Assembly (NCBI RefSeq): GCF_020165855.1 | Contig: NZ_JAIUFY010000001.1 | Span: 62,001 to 126,000, forward strand | Origin: Celeribacter litoreus | GTDB lineage: Bacteria > Pseudomonadota > Alphaproteobacteria > Rhodobacterales > Rhodobacteraceae | Reading direction: 5' to 3' | Length of the DNA: 64,000 nucleotides | In this document: positions 20,453 through 28,474 of the stretch, in pieces | Numbering within the stretch: position 1 is the first letter of the stretch | Layout of the letters: every line of letters begins with the position of its first letter | Program-made: the position numbers and the translations under genes | Notes under the pieces: generated by a model | What the model was told of the DNA's origin: nothing | Databases searched by the model: none | Seen by the model: the letters and a program-made list of their open reading frames with translations, nothing else

Positions 20453-21089
20453 AGTCGCTTATGCTTTTGTCTTGATACAATATATTGTGTATCGGTTTGA
20501 ACGAACGTCTATGGTGTGGGGTGACACCAATTTTCTGGAGTCCCTCCAGATGCACCTTCGTTCCGTAACCCGCGTTTTTTTCCCATCCGTAGCCGGGATA
20601 CTGTTGCGCTAAATCCACCATCAGGCGATCGCGCCATGTTTTCGCGATGATCGACGCCGCCGAGATCGACAACGACCGCGCATCGCCTTTCACGATGGCT
20701 TCGGCATCTAGGCCGAAGGCGGCGGGAATCTTGTTTCCGTCGACTAAAACATAGTCAGCGGTGGACTTAAGACCCGCAACCGCACGCTCCATCGCTCGGA
20801 GAGAGGCCTGCAGGATGTTGATCTCGTCAATTTCTTCGACAGAGCATGATGCAATCGACACGTCGGCTGTTTCCATGATTTCGTCATAGAGCCGTTCGCG
20901 GCGCTTTGCCGTGAGGGCCTTCGAATCGTTGAGACCCTCAGGGATGTGATCCGGATCGAGCCAGACAGCAGCCGCCACGACAGGACCAGCAAGCGGTCCA
21001 CGCCCGACCTCGTCGACACCAACAATCCGCGTATACCCGCGACGCGCCGCCGCCTCTTCGAATGAAAAATCAGGAACAGTTTTTGCCAT
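20451..21089 (-). CDS. rnhB: Ribonuclease HII
   Basis: Removes ribonucleotides and RNA primers from RNA-DNA hybrids. It has 212 residues from the ATG at 21089, which follows CAGGGC. The N-terminal signature IVGVDEVGRGPLAGPVVAAA carries the catalytic Asp-Glu pair; SISAASIIAKTWRDR and the C-terminal HHRRSFKPI are also typical. The frame remains open to 21257, but that extension is across a terminator and has no ribosome-binding site. It is followed by ccrM in the same direction. Confidence 0.96.
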
Positions 21090-21124
21090 AGCCCTGTGAA
21101 CCCCACCGCAGGCCGTGGCGCAAG

Positions 21125-21159
21125 AAAAAAGGCGGGTGGGACGCATGAGCCCACCCGCC
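21125..21159 (-). terminator. Rho-independent terminator downstream of the secreted hypothetical gene
   Basis: GGCGGGTGGG at 21131-21140 pairs perfectly with CCCACCCGCC at 21150-21159, with a nine-base loop. Six A residues at 21125-21130 give a T run on the minus strand, ending leftward transcription from the gene at 21214-21672 before rnhB. Confidence 0.8.
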
Positions 21160-21213
21160 AGGTGACGCGACACATGGGGACATCCGCCGCGCTTCTGCTC
21201 GATTATGAATGGA

Positions 21214-21672
21214 TTATCTTTGAAAACGGGCGAGGCCTTCACGAACCTTGAAGCCATTCTTTTCCAAGCACTTCAGATCGTAGGCCGTCGTGACACCACC
21301 GCTTCGGGTTCTGACCGGCTCGTCGCATTTGCTCGGCAGGTCTTTCACTTTTACCGTGCGAACAAGACAGTCTTGCGTCGCCATCTCTTTGGTCTCACCC
21401 TGATAGCGGACCTTTTCCACGCAGTAGGCGGGCACGATTTTTTCACCGTAATGTGGCGGGTTCAGGACAGGACGCGAAAACTTATTGTCCTTCGTTGTCT
21501 CAACGGGCTTCGGCTTGTCATCATCTAGCGCCTCGCTGATCACAAGAAGCGCCAGAAGACCGCCAAGCGCCCAAGCCACCTCTTCATCTCCGGCATGTGC
21601 AGGCGTCACGGCGACTCCTGCGGTTGCAATGGAGAGCGCCACGAGTCCTGCGGTAAACTTTGTAAATCTCAT
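21214..21672 (-). CDS. Hypothetical exported protein
   Basis: I do not recognise the family. The 152-residue product has a signal peptide (MRFTKFTAGLVALSIATAG, predicted cut after AHA), then a second short hydrophobic stretch (VAWALGGLLALLVISEAL) followed by an acidic linker and a region with four to five cysteines (YCVEKVRYQ, QDCLVRTV, SKCDEPVRT, LKCLEKNGF) that probably form disulfides in the periplasm. The ATG at 21672 has GGAAAGGACGACC upstream. Single-gene unit with its own terminator; it diverges from the exported gene at 21836. Confidence 0.65.
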   Translation of the reverse strand: MRFTKFTAGLVALSIATAGVAVTPAHAGDEEVAWALGGLLALLVISEALDDDKPKPVETTKDNKFSRPVLNPPHYGEKIVPAYCVEKVRYQGETKEMATQDCLVRTVKVKDLPSKCDEPVRTRSGGVTTAYDLKCLEKNGFKVREGLARFQR

Positions 21673-21835
21673 CGGTCGTCCTTTCCCTGTTGCCCCTGAC
21701 GGGCGCAAAGCTGATGGGACGTTGATGCGGCAAAATTCGAAAATCGCGCAATAACAGGGGGATGTCATCGGATAGCAGCATGCGAGCACCGCTTTGATAT
21801 TGAATAACATCGGGTCTCGGGCCAATGATCCGCTC

Positions 21836-22126
21836 ATGAAAACACATCTGACTCTCCCCCTCCTCGCAGTTTTGGCACTCGCCCCTGGCCTTGCCGACGC
21901 GTCCTGTTATGCGAGCTACAAAGCGAAGCAGGATTCACCACTCAAACTCCATTTCGGGGTGGCAGAGATTGATGACACCAAGTGCACCAAAGCTGTTGCG
22001 CGTGACGCCCTCAAACCGAGACTCGCGACAGACGGCTGGATTCTCCTGTCGATCGTCGACATGATCCCTGAGGAAAAACTCGACGAGGTGAAGGCGGATG
22101 CTGGCGACTATTTCCTCAGATACTGA
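21836..22126 (+). CDS. Hypothetical small exported protein
   Basis: Ninety-six residues with a clear signal peptide (MKTHLTLPLLAVLALAPGLA, predicted cut after ADA). The mature part, SCYASYKAKQDSPLKLHFGV to the end, has two cysteines and an alpha/beta composition; no known family is recognised. The ATG at 21836 is preferred over 21794 because it places the signal peptide at the terminus. It overlaps the following membrane-anchored winged-helix gene by 29 bases, so the two are likely co-transcribed and translationally coupled. Confidence 0.65.
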   Translation: MKTHLTLPLLAVLALAPGLADASCYASYKAKQDSPLKLHFGVAEIDDTKCTKAVARDALKPRLATDGWILLSIVDMIPEEKLDEVKADAGDYFLRY

Positions 22127-22796
22127 CAGCCGCAAAATCCGACGCCGGATTGTTTGGGGCCTGATTTCGCTCGTCGTGATTCTGCTCGTGTCCGCCGGTT
22201 TTCTTTTCCGCAACTTGCCGGACGCAAACAAGTTTAACGAACGCGTTGAGCAGCTCTTTGTCGAGAGCGACCTGACTTCGAGCACCGAGATCGCCGCGCT
22301 TGAGATTCTCGCGCAATCTGGGACGGCCTTTTCAGAGACACTGAACAGCTACCTGATGGTGATCTTCGTTCTGGTGCTGTTTTCCATCGCCGTGCTCGTC
22401 ACGGCGCTCGTCTTTCTGTTCACCGTCATTGCCGCGAACCGGCGTCTGGCAGAAGTTGAAAAACGTGGGATCGAAATCACGTCCCTTATGATTTCCCGCG
22501 CCGAGAACGCCGTTTACCTGAACAATATGGCGTTCCAGCTGACGCCAGCGGCCATTGAAACCCTCTCCGTTCTCGCAGAGGCACGTATGGACGAGGAAAC
22601 GCTCTCGGGCGCCGAAATCGAAGCGATGATCTCTGGCAAGCTGGCCGCCGACTGTGACGAAGCGTCTGGCGCAACACGGATCAAACGTCTTCGCGATGCG
22701 CTCGGGAATCAGATGGTGAGCGAACTTCTCGTGAAAAACATTGCACGGAAAGGCTACATGCTCGCCTGTCCGCCGGATGTCATCCGGATGGACTGA
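22098..22796 (+). CDS. Two-helix membrane protein with C-terminal OmpR-type winged helix
   Basis: A 232-residue protein. A basic start (SRKIRRRIVW) leads into TM1 at about 18-37, a short periplasmic loop of 45 residues, then TM2 at about 85-112. After a charged helical linker, residues 148-222 (LTPAAIETLSVLAEARMD then ATRIKRLRDALGNQM and IARKGYML) have the spacing and conserved positions of the PhoB/OmpR DNA-binding winged helix: recognition helix followed by the wing GxGY-like hairpin. This predicts a membrane-tethered transcription factor with both ends in the cytoplasm. ToxR/CadC proteins place the DNA-binding domain at the N-terminus, the reverse of this one. Function and targets are unknown. 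Confidence 0.65.
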   Translation: MLATISSDTDSRKIRRRIVWGLISLVVILLVSAGFLFRNLPDANKFNERVEQLFVESDLTSSTEIAALEILAQSGTAFSETLNSYLMVIFVLVLFSIAVLVTALVFLFTVIAANRRLAEVEKRGIEITSLMISRAENAVYLNNMAFQLTPAAIETLSVLAEARMDEETLSGAEIEAMISGKLAADCDEASGATRIKRLRDALGNQMVSELLVKNIARKGYMLACPPDVIRMD

Positions 22797-22821
22797 ATGC
22801 GACTGAGTCCCTCACGGAGAT

Positions 22822-22898
22822 TGGTGACCCCGGCAGGATTCGAACCTGCAACCTGCCCCTTAGGAGGGGGCTGCTCTATCCAGTTGAGCCACGGGGCC
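22822..22898 (-). tRNA. tRNA-Arg (anticodon CCT)
   Basis: Cloverleaf on the minus strand, 77 bases including an encoded CCA. Acceptor GGCCCCG pairs with CGGGGTC (one G-U), the anticodon stem GCCCC/GGGGC encloses loop CTCCTAA, giving anticodon CCT that reads AGG, and the T arm is GGTTCGAATCC. Confidence 0.95.
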
Positions 22899-22985
22899 AC
22901 GCGAGACAGTCTTTAGCCATATAGGGTGATTGAGCACAAGAGCGCAGGCCAGAGGCTCTAGCCTGGTCATCATCATAAGGTTCGG

Positions 22986-23032
22986 AAGAAAAAGAACGCG
23001 GGAGGCGTGAATTGGCCCACATCGCCTCCCGC
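22986..23032 (-). terminator. Intrinsic terminator, leftward
   Basis: GCGGGAGGCG at 22998-23007 pairs with CGCCTCCCGC at 23023-23032 (ten perfect pairs, 15-base loop). On the minus strand the following bases are GTTCTTTTTCTTCC. No annotated leftward gene precedes it, which is what suggests an unannotated transcript to its right. Confidence 0.6.
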
Positions 23033-23140
23033 AGGTCAGCACACCTGCCTTGACGCGTGGTCTCGTCGGGTGGCTGAGATCTTTTCGCAATTCTTCTCGC
23101 GTCTCAATTGGACAGTGCAGATGCGAAATAAAATTGTTAG
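22986..23140 (-). ncRNA. Candidate structured small RNA ending in an intrinsic terminator
   Basis: On the minus strand, a promoter (TTGTCT, 17 bases, TATGTT; plus-strand 23145-23173) would start a transcript near 23138. The predicted RNA has a long-range stem GACGCG/CGCGTC (plus-strand 23052-23057 with 23098-23103), a hairpin GCAGGT-loop-ACCTGC (23031-23036 with 23043-23048), then a ten-base GC-rich stem (22998-23007 with 23023-23032) followed by a T-rich tail. No open reading frame with a ribosome-binding site lies in it. The promoter overlaps a LacI-type operator. This is inference from structure; no RNA family is recognised. Confidence 0.4.
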
Positions 23141-23148
23141 CGATAACA
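23135..23148. promoter_or_regulatory. LacI/GntR-type operator
   Basis: TGTTAGCGATAACA is a near-perfect palindrome (TGTTA-CG-TAACA arms) of the kind bound by LacI-family regulators such as the gluconate repressor. It covers the -10 of the proposed leftward promoter and lies upstream of the -35 of the rightward promoter for the adjacent lacI-type gene. Confidence 0.6.
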
Positions 23149-23156
23149 TATATCAC

Positions 23157-23187
23157 TTGCCACAGATAGACAAGGGCGTTTTATAAT
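23157..23187 (+). promoter_or_regulatory. Promoter of the LacI-family regulator gene
   Basis: TTGCCA at 23157-23162 and a consensus TATAAT at 23182-23187, spaced by 19 bases (slightly long), lie 46 bases before the start codon at 23233, which has a strong GAGGAGGGAG ribosome-binding site. Confidence 0.5.
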
Positions 23188-23232
23188 GTAAAGTGAAGGC
23201 TATATTGAGAGAGAATTGAGGAGGGAGAACAT

Positions 23233-24291
23233 ATGTCGCAAGGTTCCGGGAAGACACCGTCGAAAAGGCCGCTAACCCTCCGTGACGTTTCAGAGGCCTC
23301 CGGTGTATCGGAAATGACCGTAAGCCGGGTTTTGAGGAACCGTGGCGATGTCTCTGAAGCGACCCGCAAAAAGGTTCTCGAAGCCGCCCGCGAACTCGGA
23401 TACGTCCCGAACAAGATTGCAGGCGCCCTCGCCTCTTCACGCGTTAACCTCGTCGCTGTCATCATCCCATCCATGTCGAACATGGTGTTTCCGGAGGTTA
23501 TGACCGGCATTTCCGATGTTTTGGAAGACACGGAACTTCAACCGGTTGTCGGCGTGACGAACTACAAACCGGAGCGCGAAGAAGCGGTTCTCTACCAAAT
23601 GCTGTCCTGGCGTCCGTCCGGTGTCATCATTGCAGGGCTGGAACATACCGAAGCTGCGAAAGCCATGATGGGCGCGGCAGGCATTCCGATTGTCGAGATC
23701 ATGGATACGGATGGCGAGCCGATTGATTCTGCTGTCGGCATCTCTCATCGCCGTGCGGGTCGCAAAATGGCTCAGGCGATCATTGACGCGGGGTACAAAC
23801 GCATCGGCTTCCTCGGAACGAAGATGCCGCTCGACCACCGCGCCCGCAAACGCTTCGAAGGGTTCACCGAGACCCTCGCCAAAGCGGGTCTCGAAGTGGC
23901 AGACAGCGAATTCTATTCCGGCGGCTCTGCACTCAAGAAGGGCCGCGAGATGACCGAAGCCATCCTGACACGGAACGCGGAAGATCCGCTCGATTTCCTA
24001 TACTACTCCAACGATATGATCGGCGCTGGTGGTTTGATGTATTGCCTCGACAATGGCATTGACGTTCCGGGTGAGGTCGGTCTCGCAGGGTTCAACGGTA
24101 TCGAATTCCTTGACGGTCTGCCGCGCAAACTGGCGACGATGGACGCTTGTCGCGTCGAAATCGGTCGCGCAGCGGCGGAGATCATCGCGAAACGTGTCGA
24201 AGAAGGTGATGAAGCAGCGGGTGAGGTGATTACCCTCGAACCGTCTCTGGAGTTCGGCGAGACCCTCAAGCGCAAGAAGAAACTGATCTAA
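23233..24291 (+). CDS. LacI-family transcriptional regulator (gluconate-repressor-like)
   Basis: DNA-binding regulator of 352 residues. The N-terminal LacI helix-turn-helix is LTLRDVSEASGVSEMTVSR (about 15-33) followed by the hinge helix YVPNKIAGALASSR; the rest is a periplasmic-binding-protein-like sugar domain (VAVIIPSMSNMVFPEVM, then FLYYSNDMIGAGGL). It resembles the GntR gluconate repressor subgroup, whose operator pattern fits the palindrome at 23135. The effector is not determined. The neighbour downstream is ilvD, a dehydratase of the same superfamily as phosphogluconate dehydratase, but that gene looks like a branched-chain amino acid enzyme, so adjacency need not mean regulation. Confidence 0.9.
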   Translation: MSQGSGKTPSKRPLTLRDVSEASGVSEMTVSRVLRNRGDVSEATRKKVLEAARELGYVPNKIAGALASSRVNLVAVIIPSMSNMVFPEVMTGISDVLEDTELQPVVGVTNYKPEREEAVLYQMLSWRPSGVIIAGLEHTEAAKAMMGAAGIPIVEIMDTDGEPIDSAVGISHRRAGRKMAQAIIDAGYKRIGFLGTKMPLDHRARKRFEGFTETLAKAGLEVADSEFYSGGSALKKGREMTEAILTRNAEDPLDFLYYSNDMIGAGGLMYCLDNGIDVPGEVGLAGFNGIEFLDGLPRKLATMDACRVEIGRAAAEIIAKRVEEGDEAAGEVITLEPSLEFGETLKRKKKLI

Positions 24292-24375
24292 AGCGCGCGA
24301 CCTCTCGCAACTTTATTCATCTCTGCACACGGCTTCCTGACTGGAAATGTCGTCGCAAACCTCTTATGGAGCTAC

Positions 24376-24407
24376 AACCCCGCGCTTTGCGCGGGTCCGC
24401 AATGTAG
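24376..24407 (+). promoter_or_regulatory. Stable hairpin in the ilvD leader
   Basis: CCCGCGC at 24379-24385 pairs with GCGCGGG at 24389-24395 around a TTT loop, and CTACA at 24372-24376 with TGTAG at 24403-24407 can extend the base. There is no T run, so it is not a standard terminator; it lies 20 bases before the ilvD start and could act on the 3' end of the lacI transcript or the ilvD leader. The 135-base gap holds no gene. Confidence 0.35.
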
Positions 24408-24426
24408 TAGTTTGAGAGCCAACACC

Positions 24427-26262
24427 ATGCCCCATTACAGATCCCGCCGCTCCACCCATGGCCGCAATATGGCCGGCGCACGCGGCCTTTGGCGCGCCAC
24501 CGGAATGACCGACAGCGACTTTGGCAAGCCGATCATTGCCGTGGTCAACTCATTCACACAGTTCGTTCCCGGTCACGTACACCTGAAAGACCTCGGTCAG
24601 ATGGTCGCCCGCGAGATTGAGAAAGCGGGCGGCGTTGCGAAAGAATTCAACACCATTGCTGTGGATGACGGCATCGCCATGGGCCACGACGGGATGCTCT
24701 ATTCCCTGCCGTCGCGTGAAGTGATCGCCGACTCGGTTGAGTATATGGTGAACGCACACTGCGCCGACGCCATGGTCTGTATCTCCAACTGCGACAAGAT
24801 CACCCCGGGCATGATGATGGCCGCCATGCGCCTGAACATCCCCGTGATCTTCGTCTCCGGCGGCCCGATGGAAGCTGGCAAGGTTCAGATCGGGGATTTG
24901 GAACGCGCTGTGGACCTCGTGGACGCGATGGTTGCCGCCGCTGATGATCAATACACCGACGAAGAAGTCGATGCGTTCGAGCAGAACGCCTGCCCGACCT
25001 GTGGCTCCTGCTCCGGCATGTTCACCGCGAACTCCATGAACTGTCTCGCTGAGGCGCTGGGTCTCGCTCTTCCGGGCAACGGGTCTACTCTTGCGACCCA
25101 CGCAGACCGAAAGAACCTCTTCCTCGAGGCCGGTCGCAAGATCGTCGAGATCACCAAGAAGCACTACGAAGAGGAGCTTCCAGGCTACCTGCCGCGCGAC
25201 ATCGCGACGTTTGAGGCGTTCGAGAACGCCATGTCGCTCGACATCGCTATGGGTGGTTCGACGAACACTGTTCTTCACCTGCTCGCCATTGCGCACGAGG
25301 GCGAAGTCGACTTCACCATGACCGACATCGACCGTCTATCGCGCAAAGTGCCTTGCCTCTGCAAAGTGGCGCCGAACATCCATAACGTGCACATGGAAGA
25401 CGTGCACCGCGCGGGCGGTATCTTCTCCATTCTGGGTGAGATGCATCGCGGCGGCTTGCTCCACGGCGACGTTCGCACCGTTCACAGCGACACCATGGGC
25501 GCAGCGATTGCCAAGTGGGACATCACGGTCGCGAACAACCCCGAAGCAGAACAGCTGTTCAAGGCTGCCCCGGGTGGCGTTCGCACGACGCAAGCGTTCT
25601 CGACCCAGAACCGCTACAAAGAGCTCGACACCGACCGTAAGGGCGGCGTGATTCGCTCTGTTGAACACGCATTCTCGAAAGACGGCGGTCTCGCTGTGCT
25701 CTTTGGCAACATCGCGGAGCGCGGCTGCATCGTGAAAACGGCAGGCGTGGACGAGAGCAACCTCACTTTCTCGGGCAAAGCGCATGTGTTCGAATCTCAG
25801 GACGACGCTGTCGAAGGCATTCTGACGCGCAAGGTGGAAGCCGGTGAGGTCGTCATCATACGCTACGAAGGCCCGCAGGGTGGTCCGGGGATGCAAGAGA
25901 TGCTCTACCCGACCTCCTACCTCAAATCCAAAGGTCTCGGCAAAAAATGCGCGCTCCTGACCGATGGCCGCTTCTCTGGTGGCACCTCCGGCCTTTCGAT
26001 CGGCCACGTGTCTCCTGAAGCTGCTGAGGGCGGTCTGATCGGCCTCGTGGAAGATGGCGACATCGTCGAGATCGACATCCCGAACCGGACGATCAACCTC
26101 AATGTCGATGACGCCACTCTGGCGGCCCGCCGTGAGGCGAAAGGCCCGCTGCCGTGGAAACCGGCGGCACCGCGTCCGCGCGCTGTGTCTACTGCGCTCA
26201 AGGCCTATGCAATGTTTGCGTCTTCCGCAGACAAAGGCGGGGTTCGCATCCTGCCGGAATAA
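24427..26262 (+). CDS. ilvD: Dihydroxy-acid dehydratase
   Basis: Fe-S enzyme of valine, leucine and isoleucine synthesis, converting dihydroxy-acids to keto acids. The 611-residue product starts [19 protein letters not shown], almost the textbook IlvD start, and includes [13 protein letters not shown], the cluster-ligand region [20 protein letters not shown] and the C-terminal [18 protein letters not shown]. It is distinguished from the Edd phosphogluconate dehydratase by this N-terminus. The ATG at 24427 is chosen over 24412 because of family alignment; the ribosome-binding site is weak. Followed by an intrinsic terminator. Confidence 0.96.
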   Translation: MPHYRSRRSTHGRNMAGARGLWRATGMTDSDFGKPIIAVVNSFTQFVPGHVHLKDLGQMVAREIEKAGGVAKEFNTIAVDDGIAMGHDGMLYSLPSREVIADSVEYMVNAHCADAMVCISNCDKITPGMMMAAMRLNIPVIFVSGGPMEAGKVQIGDLERAVDLVDAMVAAADDQYTDEEVDAFEQNACPTCGSCSGMFTANSMNCLAEALGLALPGNGSTLATHADRKNLFLEAGRKIVEITKKHYEEELPGYLPRDIATFEAFENAMSLDIAMGGSTNTVLHLLAIAHEGEVDFTMTDIDRLSRKVPCLCKVAPNIHNVHMEDVHRAGGIFSILGEMHRGGLLHGDVRTVHSDTMGAAIAKWDITVANNPEAEQLFKAAPGGVRTTQAFSTQNRYKELDTDRKGGVIRSVEHAFSKDGGLAVLFGNIAERGCIVKTAGVDESNLTFSGKAHVFESQDDAVEGILTRKVEAGEVVIIRYEGPQGGPGMQEMLYPTSYLKSKGLGKKCALLTDGRFSGGTSGLSIGHVSPEAAEGGLIGLVEDGDIVEIDIPNRTINLNVDDATLAARREAKGPLPWKPAAPRPRAVSTALKAYAMFASSADKGGVRILPE

Positions 26263-26288
26263 GGCAGCGAACCGATGCGAGAGAATCG

Positions 26289-26318
26289 AAACGCCGTCCC
26301 GATTGGGGCGGCGTTTTT
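26289..26318 (+). terminator. Intrinsic terminator of ilvD
   Basis: AACGCCGTCCC at 26290-26300 pairs with GGGGCGGCGTT at 26305-26315 (one G-T), four-base loop, followed by a T run at 26314-26318. Confidence 0.85.
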
Positions 26319-26319
26319 G

Positions 26320-27243
26320 CTATCTGACCGCTGTGATGGACTCTTCCCCTGCGCCATAGAGAATGAGCTCACCGGCGTCGCCAAAGTCGAACCGGTAGAC
26401 GGATGAGAGCAGGGTCAGAAACCGAGTCTCCTGCACCATGAGCGCCTCAGAGCACATCATCCGCGTCGACGCGAGCGGACCAATGTTCATCCCCTCCCCC
26501 GTCAACTCAAATTCTCCGGTGTATCGGTTGCATCCGGCGGCACCTGACAGGCGCCCGAAACTTGTGATGGCGATGTCCAATACGCTCCCGTCTACGACGT
26601 CAGCCCCCGACAGGCTCTGTATGTGCCAAGTCGAACCAGTCAAAAGGGACAAGGTCTCGCCCGAACATCCCCGATATGTCTGACCATCAAAGGTCATCTC
26701 GACAGTTTCCGGATAGGGGCGGCCCGACATGTCATCACGACAAAGGTCAGGACGCACGGCGAGGCGAATTCCTGCGTCGGCAAGATCATAAACGAGCGCG
26801 CCGTCACTCACCTGCGCTTCGACACGCAGGGCAGAGAGACTCACCTCACCATAGGACAGCGATGCGTCGAATGTGGCGGCATTAGCGGTGATCATCCAGC
26901 CCGGCTCATTTCCACGGGCAACCCAATCCGAGTCACTCTTCTCGACTGTACAATTCTCAAACACCAGATCTTGATAAGTGAAACGCGCGTGTTCCCCTTT
27001 GAACCATACAGAGGCTTCCCCGCTTTCGGATTGATACCGCGCGCCAGATGCGGATGCGACAGCCCCCAATTCGTGCGTCTCTCCATCCAACGACAGAAGC
27101 AGAGCATCAGACCCGAATCCGACCCGTGCTGCGGCACCCTCGCAGGTTAGCTTTGTGGAAAATCCAATCGGCGCAGATTCTTGCGCCATCGAAGGAAAGA
27201 TGCTCGCGATCCAAAGGGCTGCGCCCACAAACAACACCCGCAT
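26320..27243 (-). CDS. Secreted MliC-like / COG3650 / META domain protein
   Basis: An exported 307-residue protein with a signal peptide (MRVLFVGAALWIASIFPSMA) and three parts. Residues 27-98 (KLTCEGAAARVGF, ASASGARYQSESGEASVWFKG) resemble the MliC inhibitor of C-type lysozyme, including the SASGARY block. Residues 108-195 (ARGNEPGWMITAN, YRGCSG) match the COG3650 type of membrane or secreted domain. Residues 203-300 carry a META domain (GAAGCNRYTGEF, STRMMC), related to HslJ. The start is secured by GGAGGAATAG. It is convergent with ilvD. A role in lysozyme resistance or envelope stress is inference only. Confidence 0.8.
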   Translation of the reverse strand: MRVLFVGAALWIASIFPSMAQESAPIGFSTKLTCEGAAARVGFGSDALLLSLDGETHELGAVASASGARYQSESGEASVWFKGEHARFTYQDLVFENCTVEKSDSDWVARGNEPGWMITANAATFDASLSYGEVSLSALRVEAQVSDGALVYDLADAGIRLAVRPDLCRDDMSGRPYPETVEMTFDGQTYRGCSGETLSLLTGSTWHIQSLSGADVVDGSVLDIAITSFGRLSGAAGCNRYTGEFELTGEGMNIGPLASTRMMCSEALMVQETRFLTLLSSVYRFDFGDAGELILYGAGEESITAVR

Positions 27244-27398
27244 CTATTCCTCCCCATCCAGACTGATTCCAGCCTAGATTCGAGAAAGCACTTCATGAAA
27301 GGGGAAAACCTGTGAGGACATTAACAAGATCGCGAGCCGAGAATCGCCAGCATGACTTCAAAAGCGGAGTGCAGCGGCCAATCCAATCCACCAAAAAC

Positions 27399-27422
27399 AA
27401 AAAAGGCACGCCCGAGGCGTGC
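27399..27422 (-). terminator. Intrinsic terminator of tRNA-Lys
   Basis: GCACGCC at 27406-27412 pairs with GGCGTGC at 27416-27422 (loop CGA); the A run at 27399-27404 becomes a T run on the minus strand, ending the tRNA-Lys transcript. The rest of the interval 27244-27398 holds nothing I can identify. Confidence 0.8.
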
Positions 27423-27450
27423 TACTTTGTTTTCCCATTAAGGGGAGAAG

Positions 27451-27526
27451 TGGTGAGCCGTGCAGGATTCGAACCTGCGACCCACTGATTAAAAGTCAGT
27501 TGCTCTACCAACTGAGCTAACGGCCC
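27451..27526 (-). tRNA. tRNA-Lys (anticodon TTT)
   Basis: Minus-strand cloverleaf of 76 bases with encoded CCA: acceptor GGGCCGT with ACGGCTC, D arm GCTCAGTTGGTAGAGC, anticodon stem ACTGA/TCAGT around loop CTTTTAA (anticodon TTT), T arm CAGGTTCGAATCCTG. Confidence 0.96.
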
Positions 27527-27557
27527 ACTTTCTCACTGTCTTGCGACTGTGCGGCGG

Positions 27558-27586
27558 GGTTTACTGATGCTGGTCGGGACCGTCAA
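27558..27586 (-). promoter_or_regulatory. Promoter of tRNA-Lys
   Basis: On the minus strand TTGACG (plus positions 27581-27586), a 17-base spacer and TAAACC (27558-27563) lie about 32 bases before the mature tRNA start. Confidence 0.5.
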
Positions 27587-27631
27587 GCGCAAAACTGAGA
27601 TTTTCTTGGAAAAGGTTTCGACAGGGGTTAT

Positions 27632-28474
27632 ATGCGCGCCATGCAAAAAGAGAATGACACCACGCGCCTGCCGTTTCTAAAGATGCACGGACTGGGCAAT
27701 GACTTCGTGATTTTTGATTCACGGGGACGCGACGCAATTGTGACGCCCGAACTGGCGCAGGCGATCGGCGACCGCCATCGCGGCGTTGGGTTTGATCAGC
27801 TCGCAGAGATTCGCACATCTGACGTGGCGGACATTGATCTGGATTTCTGGAACTCCGATGGATCCCGCGCTGGGGCTTGTGGCAATGCGACTCGCTGCGT
27901 CGGTCGATTGATGCTCGACGAATTGGGGAAAAATGAGATCACCATCCGAACCGAACGCGGCATTCTGATTGCCCGCGACGTGGGAGATGAGGTCTCGGTG
28001 AACATGGGGCATCCGCAACTCATGTGGGACGAGATTCCGCTCTCCCATCCGGTCGACACAGAATTTCTGCCGCTTGAGGGTGAGCCTGTGGGCGTCGGCA
28101 TCGGCAACCCACATGCAGTCTTCTTCGTCGACAACGTGAATGAGACGGACGTCGCGGGATGGGGCCGTAAGGTCGAATACGACCCGCTTTTCCCGAAGCG
28201 CACAAATGTCGAATTTGCCGAAGTCCGAAACCGTAACGAGATTCGCATGCGTGTCTGGGAGCGCGGAACGGGAATCACGCTCGCCTGTGGCTCCGGCGCC
28301 TGCGCGACGGCTGTTGCCGCGAACCTACGTGGGCTAACGGAAAAGTCCGTCCGTATGGAAGTTGATGGCGGCTGGCTCCAGCTCGACTGGCGCGATGATG
28401 GCGTCTGGATGACCGGACCGACCCAGATCGTATTCCAAGCAGAGTTCGACGCGTCCTTTCTGGAGCGCGTCTAA
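27632..28474 (+). CDS. dapF: Diaminopimelate epimerase
   Basis: Converts LL- to meso-diaminopimelate for lysine and peptidoglycan. It has 280 residues. The conserved N-terminal block is [13 protein letters not shown]; the two catalytic cysteines are in [13 protein letters not shown] and [13 protein letters not shown], both intact. The ATG at 27632 has AGGGG four bases upstream, and an internal ATG at 27641 would be 13 bases from it; the first is kept, with some doubt. Its stop codon overlaps the next start by one base (TAATG), so it heads dapF-mtaB-GST. Confidence 0.95.
   Translation: MRAMQKENDTTRLPFLKMHGLGNDFVIFDSRGRDAIVTPELAQAIGDRHRGVGFDQLAEIRTSDVADIDLDFWNSDGSRAGACGNATRCVGRLMLDELGKNEITIRTERGILIARDVGDEVSVNMGHPQLMWDEIPLSHPVDTEFLPLEGEPVGVGIGNPHAVFFVDNVNETDVAGWGRKVEYDPLFPKRTNVEFAEVRNRNEIRMRVWERGTGITLACGSGACATAVAANLRGLTEKSVRMEVDGGWLQLDWRDDGVWMTGPTQIVFQAEFDASFLERV

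Noticed and set aside
22860-23156. A 98-residue minus-strand frame near tRNA-Arg
   Set aside because: It overlaps the tRNA and hairpin region, has no ribosome-binding site, and the sequence is better explained as structured RNA.
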